Shown here: positions 6,743-13,110 of the stretch, in pieces
Layout: each line of letters begins with the position of its first letter
Numbering within the stretch: position 1 is the stretch's first letter
Assembly: GCA_017858295.1 (NCBI GenBank)
Contig: JAFMBU010000031.1
Location: forward strand, 1-13,110
DNA from: Porticoccaceae bacterium
GTDB taxonomy: Bacteria > Pseudomonadota > Gammaproteobacteria > Pseudomonadales > Porticoccaceae
DNA: 13,110 bases
Direction: 5' to 3'
The notes under the pieces: model-generated
Database searches by the model: none
What the model saw: only the letters and a program-made list of their open reading frames with translations
What the model was told of the DNA's origin: nothing
Position numbers and translations under genes: made by a program

Positions 6743-8236
6743 ATGAGCCAGGAACTGCTAGTCAATATTACGCCCATGGAAACTCGAGTGGCTCTAGTTG
6801 AGAACGGCGTGCCCCAGGAAATATTTGTCGAGCGCAACAACAAGCGCGGCCTAGTGGGCAATATCTATAAAGGCAAGGTGGTGCGAGTACTGCCCGGAAT
6901 GCAAGCAGCATTTGTAGATATAGGCGAAGCGCGCACGGCTTTTTTACATATAGATGACCTGCTGCCGCGGAAAACTAAATTCAATGCCACGGATACCGGC
7001 GAGCCGGATATTCGCAAGCTGCTTCACGACGGTCAGCAAATTGCGGTACAGGTGATTAAGGATCCGGTGGGCACTAAAGGCGCACGCCTAACTGCACAAC
7101 TCTCGGTGGCCTCCCACTATCTGGTGTATATGGTTGAAGGTAAGCACCTAGGTGTTTCTCAGCGCATCGAATCTGAGGAAGAGCGTGAGCGCTTAAAGCT
7201 TATGCTCGGTACTATTGTCGATGAAGTCACCGCGCAAGAGAATTCGAAAACCCCTCTCTCCGGGGGGTATATTCTGCGCACCGCCGCCGATGGGGTTGGG
7301 GAGCCGGAGCTGCGTAACACCGTGCGATTTTTGCGTCGCCTGTGGCAGGATATTCTACAGCGTAAAATTAACGCCAAGGCCCCTTGCTGTCTCTATGAAG
7401 ATCTGCCTCTCTATAAGAGAGTGTTGCGGGATATGGTCGGAACTGAGGTGGAGAAAATTTCTGTTGATTCTCGAGAGGTCTTCGACAAGCTGACCCACTT
7501 CGGTAATAAATTTAATCCGGATATGGTGCGCTTGCTTGAACACTATCCTGGTGAGCGGCCACTGTTTTATATGTACGGTATCGAGGAAGAAATCACCAAG
7601 GCGCTGCAGCGTAAGGTGATGCTTAAGTCTGGTGGCCATATCGTTTTTGATCAGACCGAGGCTATGTCGACCATTGATGTGAACACCGGCGCCTTTGTCG
7701 GCCATCGCAATCTCGAAGAGACGATCTACAAAACCAACCTTGAGGCGGCTGTGGTGATTGCCCGGCAGATGCGTATGCGCAATCTCGGGGGCATTATCAT
7801 TATCGACTTTATTGACATGCACAGCATTGAACATCGCCGTCAGGTTTTGCGGGCACTGGAAAAGGCCCTGGCGCGAGATCCGGTTAGAACAACAATTTCT
7901 GGTGTGACCGAACTCGGATTAGTGCAGACTACCCGCAAGCGCACCAGCCAAAGTCTCGGACAGATACTCTGCGAGGAGTGTCCCACCTGTTTTGGTCGCG
8001 GCTATGTTAAGTCTGCCGAGTCTATGAGCTATGAGATCCTGCGCGATATACTGCGCGCGGCGCGGGCCTACGAGTGTGACAGTCTGCGGGTATTGGCATC
8101 GGCACCGGTGATCGAGAGGTTAACTGACGAAGACTCCAGGCAGGTGGCGGATTTAGAACTATTTATTAATTGCACCATTCAGTTTAGGGTCGAGAGCCTC
8201 TATGCTCTTGAGCAGTTTGATATTATTCCAGTTTAA
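6743..8236 (+). CDS. rng: Ribonuclease G
   Basis: RNase G is the short paralogue of RNase E, a 5'-end-sensitive single-strand endoribonuclease that matures the 16S rRNA 5' end and decays some mRNAs. The 497 residues match the RNase G length (E. coli 489), with no RNase E-type C-terminal scaffold. Visible parts are the S1 domain (about 38-120, including GNIYKGKVVRVLPGMQAAFVD), then the 5'-sensor/RNase H-like region and the DNase I-like catalytic motifs TIDVNTGAFVG (310-320, Mg-binding D312) and GGIIIIDFIDM (349-359, D355). The CPTC Zn-link (C413/C416) sits in CEECPTCFGRG. The ATG at 6743 has TGGA 6 nt upstream. Sitting 65 bp downstream of maf, with its own candidate promoter, it may be expressed partly independently of mreBCD-maf. 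Confidence 0.97.
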   Translation: MSQELLVNITPMETRVALVENGVPQEIFVERNNKRGLVGNIYKGKVVRVLPGMQAAFVDIGEARTAFLHIDDLLPRKTKFNATDTGEPDIRKLLHDGQQIAVQVIKDPVGTKGARLTAQLSVASHYLVYMVEGKHLGVSQRIESEEERERLKLMLGTIVDEVTAQENSKTPLSGGYILRTAADGVGEPELRNTVRFLRRLWQDILQRKINAKAPCCLYEDLPLYKRVLRDMVGTEVEKISVDSREVFDKLTHFGNKFNPDMVRLLEHYPGERPLFYMYGIEEEITKALQRKVMLKSGGHIVFDQTEAMSTIDVNTGAFVGHRNLEETIYKTNLEAAVVIARQMRMRNLGGIIIIDFIDMHSIEHRRQVLRALEKALARDPVRTTISGVTELGLVQTTRKRTSQSLGQILCEECPTCFGRGYVKSAESMSYEILRDILRAARAYECDSLRVLASAPVIERLTDEDSRQVADLELFINCTIQFRVESLYALEQFDIIPV

Positions 8237-8248
8237 AGAACAGTGACT

Positions 8249-11200
8249 ATGGCGAGTATGGGTACAGCATTTAAGACGTCGCTGCGTTGGCTATGGCTTA
8301 CGCTCGCGCTGCTGATTATCGGTACGGTAATTCTCGTAGTGATTGGTCGCCAGACAATTGTCTATGTGGACAAGGTTCGCGAACCTGTCGAGCAGTTCCT
8401 AGCGGAACAGATTGGCCTGCAGGTGGAACTCGGAGAGCTGCGCGGTGAATGGCCGCGTTTGGTGCCGATTATTGAAATCGATAAGCTATCCATTGCTGCA
8501 GCTAATACTGCGGGTAGCGAAAGTCCGATGCTGCGTTTAGAGGGTGCCCGGGCCGATCTGGATTTATTTAATAGCCTGCTGCATGGATCGCCGATCTGGC
8601 GCGAGCTGGCAGTTGAAAAGTTAGCGCTTACTTTATTTGAAGATCAGAATGGACGATGGAGTTTAAAAGGTTTTAGCAGTTCAGGAGATACAGATTTAAG
8701 TTTGATTGTTGACCCTCTTTCCTACAGTCGGCTAATTCGTTTTGACGATGTGCAGACGAAATTGGAATTCTACTCTGGCAAACACATGGTTCTCAGCGCG
8801 CGCAATGTTGCCATGGAAAACGCCCAAGATTTCCACCGCGCTGAGCTCAGTGTGAGCCTGCTTGATGATGCCATGCCTCTAGGTGAACAGAGTGTTACCA
8901 GTGCAAGCCCAGCTTATTTACTGATCGAAGGACAGGGGGATTTAGCGGATATAGAGAGCTTGTCTGCGGAGGGTTATTTCCGTTTCGACGATTTTAATCT
9001 CTCCGAACCCCTAGCTGATCTAGTTCGTTCACTGATGCCTGAGCTGTTCGCCAATCTTCCCGATTTTAAAGCCAATGCACAGGGTGAGATCTGGGTTGCC
9101 CTGCATCCAGGAGGCGCAATAGATTTTGAAGGCAATCTTGCAGTGGGTGAAGTGCCTCTAAACTGGCTGGTGGATGTGCCGCCGGTTACTCAGATCAAAA
9201 CCGATGTTACCGGCTGGTATACCCCGGGCTCGGATTGGGGAGCGCGACTACAGGGCTTTAGCTTTAGCTGGTCGGACACGGCCATCGAACCTCTTAATCT
9301 GGTATTTAATCAGCGCTTAGGCTCCCAGTGGCACGACTTTGATCTATCGGTAAATCATCTCGATTTAACGCTGATGTCGGAGTTACTCTATACCACTCGA
9401 ATTGCTGATCAGAAAATTCTCGATATTGTCGACAGGTTGAAGCCTCGAGGAACGGTCGATGCCCTAACTCTGGGACACGATGAGATTGGCTACTACGCGT
9501 CGGCCAATCTTCAGGGGCTGGAAATTGCAGCTTGGGGAAAAGCACCTGGGGTCAAGGGCTTGGATGGCTATTTGGAGGTCTATGGCAGCCATGGACTGCT
9601 GTCAGTTGCTGACAATGACGGCTTCGAGGCGCTGTTTCCGACGGTTTACAAAAATTATCAAACTATCGAAAAAGCTCAGGGAACGATTAACTTTTCTTGG
9701 GATGAAGTCGGCGAGCAGCTGACTTTGCGCAGTAATGTGATGCGCGCCGAGGTGGATGCTGGCGTTGCGTCAATACTCTTCTCCATTGAGCAGCCGATTC
9801 CAGCCAAGGACAATCCGCCATCTGTCAGCCTGCTGATTGGTGGCCGTGATCTGGACGCTAAGCAACATAAAAAATATTTGCCCTACCGCATGCCGGGACA
9901 GCTGCGGAAATGGTTGGAAGAGTCGATTTTGGATGGCCATGTGGATGAGCTTGGTCTATTAATCCGCACCCAGCCACCACGACTGGATCCGTTGGCGAAG
10001 ACTACTCAGTTGATGGTAAAAATGAGTGCTGCAGATATCGACTATGCCCCCGAGTGGACCGGTATTCGCGATGCTAAAACCCTGTTGCTAGGGGATGATA
10101 TCTACACCGAGGCTGAGGTCTACTCAGGAACTGTTGGCGATATTTCTCTCAACGGCGCAACCGTTGTCTACAACAGAATCGGCCCCAATAAAGCTCCGGC
10201 CATAACTGTGGCCGCCGATGTGAAAGGCGATCTCAATGCGGCCATGACTCTGTTGACAGAGTCGCCACTGCAGGGTCGTCTCGGGGCATTAACAGGGTGG
10301 GACTACAGCGGCAAAATGACTAGCCAGTTGGATCTGTTGATTCCCCTGCCTACATTGACTGCAGCTCAGCCGGCAGCTGCTGGCACGGCCCTTGAGGCGC
10401 AATACAATGTCACTGCAATGGTAGAGGATGGTTCCCTGAGCATTCCCGGCGGACCAATTACTGTTGAGGGGATTAATGGCCCGTTAAATTTCTCTCTGGA
10501 TAAGGGGCTTTATGGCGACGAAGTTAGCGCTAACTTTTGGCAGAGGCCCATTCTTGCCAAGCTCTTTAAAAGTGATGGAGAGCAGAAGATTGCTGTTACG
10601 GGCACACTGCTGCCTGAGAGTTTAAATCAGTTGGTAGATTTTCCCTGGCAGGAGGTGGTTAAGGGGGCGGTTACTTTTGACAGCTTGATCACAATTCCCG
10701 CGGCTGCTAATCAGCAGCCGGTGGCCCCTATAACGTTGCAGATAAACAGCCAGCTTCAGGGAGTTGAGCTGGTTCTTCCTCAACCGTTGGTGAAAACCGC
10801 GGCGGAATCGCAAAATCTCACTATGACGCTGTCATTTGCTCCAGAATTTGAGCGCCTACAGGGGACTCTTGCGGGGCGATCTGAGGGGCTAGGCCAAAAT
10901 CCGGATCTCGATTTCGACCTGCGCTTTAATAAGGCAGGCCTAAGTGGTGCGGATATTCGTTATGACCGTGACCCAGAAGCACCGCAAAAAGGCATTGTGC
11001 GTGTGTCAGGCCATCTGCCAACAGCTGACTTTGCTCTCTGGCAACCACTGATTGGTCTGTTTCAGCGCTCTGAGTCCGCAACAAAAGCCAGCTGGATACC
11101 TATGTTTGATCTGCGCCTGGACCAGATAAATCTCGCGACACTGCAGTTACAGGATATTCAAGGCATAGCCTCTTTGCGCGATGGCATTCTGGATCTGAAT

Positions 11201-12271
11201 TTCGTCACTGACTTGGCCGATGGTCAGTTGCTGATGTCGACGGCGGGTGCGGATCAGGTTCCGGTGCTCAATCTGACCCGTTTGTCGGTTCCCGGGGCAT
11301 TGCTGGAAAAAAGTGTCAGTGAGTCCACTATAGATCCACGGCAGTTTATCGCTCTGGATTTCTCTGTGGATCGGCTGCAGATTGCCGAGGAGGAATGGGG
11401 CTCAATTGCGTTTGAGTTGCGTCCGGAAATCTCGGGAGCCGCTTTTAGTCAGATCAGAGGCGATCTCTTAGGGCTGCAGCCGGGTCTGTTTGATAACCAG
11501 CCAGCAACGGAGTTCTTCTGGGGCTTCGACGGCAGCGACTATGCCAGCCGCCTAGTGGGTCCAGTGGGTATTGGCAATATTGAACAGTTTCTCGGTCTCG
11601 GCCTGAATGTTCCAAAGGTTGTCGACAGCAAATCTGGACGCTTCATATTTGATCTTGCCTGGCAGGATCAACCATGGAATATCTCTCGGGATAATCTTAC
11701 TGGTGAGTTTCAGGTTGAGTTAAAAGAGGGTAGTTTCTATCGCTCTACTGGCGGCGCAGGTGCGGCCCTAAAAATGGTAAGTCTGGTTAATTTCGCCAAC
11801 TGGTTGCGTCGATTAAAACTGGATTTCTCTGATGTCACAGGGCAGAACCTCAGTTATGACAGTCTCAGCGGTACCTTAGAATTCAATCAGGGCGTGGCGA
11901 GATTTAAGCAGCCTCTGAGAATGGCTATGCCCTCTGGTCGCATGAGTATGGACGGCGAGTTTGATCTGCTCAACGAAGCGGTTGACGCCCGTCTGGTGGC
12001 GACCTTGCCTGTGGCGACGAATCTCCCCTGGGTAGTGGCGCTGTTGGGGGGGCTTCCGGCGGCGGCCGGAGTGTATGTGACCAGCAAACTCGTGGAAAAA
12101 CAGGTTGATCGTCTGTCGAGCATTAGCTACACACTCGAGGGTCCCTGGGACGATGTTGAGGTGTCAGTGGATCGTATCTTTGCTGCGGATTTGAAGGACG
12201 CGAAGACTAAAGACTCCAAGGGGTCCAAAGCCGACCCAGAGGCAAAAAGAGTTCTCGAGAATGAGCAGTAA
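8249..12271 (+). CDS. yhdP: YhdP-like AsmA-family protein (envelope phospholipid transport)
   Basis: YhdP is a large AsmA-like protein anchored in the inner membrane with a long periplasmic beta-rich region thought to bridge the envelope. In E. coli YhdP, TamB and YdbH together support phospholipid movement to the outer membrane. Here it is 1340 residues (E. coli about 1266). One transmembrane helix lies at about 14-32, followed by a long periplasmic region with alternating hydrophobic/polar strands and no enzyme motif. The C-terminal part (about 1275-1302) carries LPAAAGVYVTSKLVEKQVD and ends in a GPWDD motif, which is typical of this family. The final 28 residues are strongly charged (Lys/Asp/Glu). 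I prefer the ATG at 8249 (AAAGAA 8 nt upstream) over a GTG at 8243; an ATG at 8258 is also possible. It follows rng by 12 nt, the conserved order. Confidence 0.93.
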   Translation: MASMGTAFKTSLRWLWLTLALLIIGTVILVVIGRQTIVYVDKVREPVEQFLAEQIGLQVELGELRGEWPRLVPIIEIDKLSIAAANTAGSESPMLRLEGARADLDLFNSLLHGSPIWRELAVEKLALTLFEDQNGRWSLKGFSSSGDTDLSLIVDPLSYSRLIRFDDVQTKLEFYSGKHMVLSARNVAMENAQDFHRAELSVSLLDDAMPLGEQSVTSASPAYLLIEGQGDLADIESLSAEGYFRFDDFNLSEPLADLVRSLMPELFANLPDFKANAQGEIWVALHPGGAIDFEGNLAVGEVPLNWLVDVPPVTQIKTDVTGWYTPGSDWGARLQGFSFSWSDTAIEPLNLVFNQRLGSQWHDFDLSVNHLDLTLMSELLYTTRIADQKILDIVDRLKPRGTVDALTLGHDEIGYYASANLQGLEIAAWGKAPGVKGLDGYLEVYGSHGLLSVADNDGFEALFPTVYKNYQTIEKAQGTINFSWDEVGEQLTLRSNVMRAEVDAGVASILFSIEQPIPAKDNPPSVSLLIGGRDLDAKQHKKYLPYRMPGQLRKWLEESILDGHVDELGLLIRTQPPRLDPLAKTTQLMVKMSAADIDYAPEWTGIRDAKTLLLGDDIYTEAEVYSGTVGDISLNGATVVYNRIGPNKAPAITVAADVKGDLNAAMTLLTESPLQGRLGALTGWDYSGKMTSQLDLLIPLPTLTAAQPAAAGTALEAQYNVTAMVEDGSLSIPGGPITVEGINGPLNFSLDKGLYGDEVSANFWQRPILAKLFKSDGEQKIAVTGTLLPESLNQLVDFPWQEVVKGAVTFDSLITIPAAANQQPVAPITLQINSQLQGVELVLPQPLVKTAAESQNLTMTLSFAPEFERLQGTLAGRSEGLGQNPDLDFDLRFNKAGLSGADIRYDRDPEAPQKGIVRVSGHLPTADFALWQPLIGLFQRSESATKASWIPMFDLRLDQINLATLQLQDIQGIASLRDGILDLNFVTDLADGQLLMSTAGADQVPVLNLTRLSVPGALLEKSVSESTIDPRQFIALDFSVDRLQIAEEEWGSIAFELRPEISGAAFSQIRGDLLGLQPGLFDNQPATEFFWGFDGSDYASRLVGPVGIGNIEQFLGLGLNVPKVVDSKSGRFIFDLAWQDQPWNISRDNLTGEFQVELKEGSFYRSTGGAGAALKMVSLVNFANWLRRLKLDFSDVTGQNLSYDSLSGTLEFNQGVARFKQPLRMAMPSGRMSMDGEFDLLNEAVDARLVATLPVATNLPWVVALLGGLPAAAGVYVTSKLVEKQVDRLSSISYTLEGPWDDVEVSVDRIFAADLKDAKTKDSKGSKADPEAKRVLENEQ

Positions 12272-13106
12272 TAAATCCTTTATCGCCGCAGCTGTCCAGT
12301 TGCGGCCGCAAGCATCCTTACAGCAGAATCTAGCTGCCGCAGAGACATTGATTAAACAGGCTGCCGAGGCTGGTAGTGAGCTGGTGGTGCTACCGGAAAA
12401 TTTTGCCTATTTGGGTCGTAGTGATCTTGCTCAAGTGGGCCTGACAGAGCAGCACAATGGGCCAGTTTATGAGTTTCTTAAGCAGCAGGCCCAGCGACAC
12501 AGCCTTTGGCTGGTGGGCGGCACTGTGCCGGTATGCGATGCCAATTCGGTTAAGCCCTTTGCCCGTTCATGGCTGTTTGATCCTCAGGGCAACCTTGCTC
12601 AGCACTACGACAAAATCCATCTGTTTGATGTGGACGTGCCGAAGTCCGCAGGTGAGGTTTTGCAGCGCGTGACATACCGAGAGTCGGACGATTATCGCAG
12701 TGCTACAGATGTGGTGGTTGCGGGGACTGAGCATTGTCGGTTGGGTATGAGTGTCTGCTATGACCTGCGCTTTGCCGAACTCTATCGCCAGTTAGCCGAT
12801 GCCGATGCCCAGGTGGTTGCTGTGCCAGCGGCTTTTACGGCCGCCACAGGCCGCGATCACTGGGAGCTGTTATTGCGGGCGCGAGCGGTGGAAAACCAAC
12901 TGTTTGTGATTGGCGCCAATATGGTTGATCGAGATCATGCGCGTCGCGGTCTGTGGGGCGGCAGTGCGATTATTGATCCCTGGGGGACGGTGTTGGCTCG
13001 GGTTGATGATGAGCCAGGGGTGGCGATTGCGGAGATTGATTTAGATCGGTTGGCGGAGATACGCAGTAAGATGCCAGTTGCCCAGCATCGCAAGTTGGGT
13101 GCTTGA
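12261..13106 (+). CDS. Nitrilase-superfamily amidase, probable deaminated glutathione amidase (Nit1-like)
   Basis: A carbon-nitrogen hydrolase of 281 residues with the Glu-Lys-Cys triad visible as E46 (VVLPENFAYLG), K118 (HYDKIHLFDV) and C166 (SVCYDLRF). The segments AFTAATGRDHWELLLRARAVENQ and DPWGTVLARVDDEPG resemble Nit1 rather than Nit2/omega-amidase. Nit1-type enzymes hydrolyse deaminated glutathione, a side product of transaminases, as metabolite repair. The specific substrate is inferred from sequence resemblance, so another amide is possible. The ATG overlaps the last 11 bp of yhdP in a different frame, with AAGAG 9 nt upstream, indicating cotranscription with yhdP. In Pseudomonas a similar gene sits between yhdP and tldD, so tldD would be expected just beyond the window's right end. 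The gene is complete and ends 4 bp before that end. Confidence 0.9.
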   Translation: MSSNKSFIAAAVQLRPQASLQQNLAAAETLIKQAAEAGSELVVLPENFAYLGRSDLAQVGLTEQHNGPVYEFLKQQAQRHSLWLVGGTVPVCDANSVKPFARSWLFDPQGNLAQHYDKIHLFDVDVPKSAGEVLQRVTYRESDDYRSATDVVVAGTEHCRLGMSVCYDLRFAELYRQLADADAQVVAVPAAFTAATGRDHWELLLRARAVENQLFVIGANMVDRDHARRGLWGGSAIIDPWGTVLARVDDEPGVAIAEIDLDRLAEIRSKMPVAQHRKLGA

Positions 13107-13110
13107 TTGG

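Noticed and set aside
6732..6746. Mini-ORF ATG-GAA-AAA-CCA-TGA whose stop overlaps the rng ATG (ATGA)
   Set aside because: Four codons with no good Shine-Dalgarno of its own. The GGA it contains is better read as part of the rng ribosome site.
7355..7834. 159-codon open frame on the minus strand inside rng
   Set aside because: It lies wholly antisense to rng, which has intact catalytic motifs across the same bases. The translation has no recognisable family character and no ribosome site decides a start.
1..13110. Mobile elements, CRISPR arrays, tRNA/rRNA genes, toxin-antitoxin or defence systems
   Set aside because: I saw none. Coding density is high, gene order matches the conserved chromosomal cluster, and the only direct tandem repeat I noticed is the 14-bp one before rng.

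Overview
This window looks like ordinary chromosomal DNA of a gammaproteobacterium at roughly 50% GC. Its protein sequences and gene order match the arrangement I recall from Pseudomonas and related non-enteric groups: gatB-gatA-gatC on one strand and, divergently, mreB-mreC-mreD-maf-rng-yhdP-nitrilase. Enterics share the mreBCD-maf-rng-yhdP part but lack GatCAB. A marine Cellvibrionales/SAR92-like origin is a guess that the window alone cannot confirm.

Layout. Positions 1-3262, minus strand: a possible partial ORF at the left edge, then gatB, gatA and gatC, a tight operon (transcribed gatC to gatA to gatB) for the GatCAB tRNA-dependent amidotransferase. Positions 3263-3586: a 324-bp divergent intergenic region that must carry both operons' promoters. 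Positions 3587-6051, plus strand: mreB, mreC and mreD, the cell-wall elongation scaffold. A terminator-like hairpin lies between mreB and mreC, and mreC/mreD share a TAATG junction. Positions 6057-6677: maf (YhdE type). Positions 6743-8236: rng (RNase G). Positions 8249-12271: a very large yhdP/AsmA-like gene. Positions 12261-13106: a Nit1-type nitrilase-family amidase overlapping the end of yhdP.

How the genes work together. GatCAB makes Gln-tRNA(Gln) and/or Asn-tRNA(Asn) by transamidation. MreBCD organises lateral peptidoglycan synthesis and rod shape. Maf is a house-cleaning nucleotide pyrophosphatase. RNase G processes RNA, including the 16S rRNA 5' end. YhdP is an inner-membrane-anchored AsmA-like protein linked to phospholipid delivery to the outer membrane. 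The nitrilase is probably a metabolite-repair amidase for deaminated glutathione.

I see no mobile element, CRISPR array, tRNA/rRNA gene, defence island or undescribed multi-gene system. The points most worth a second look are small and regulatory: a sigma70-like promoter for rng that appears to be built by a 14-bp tandem duplication, an attenuator-like hairpin between mreB and mreC, and a possible short leader ORF upstream of mreB.
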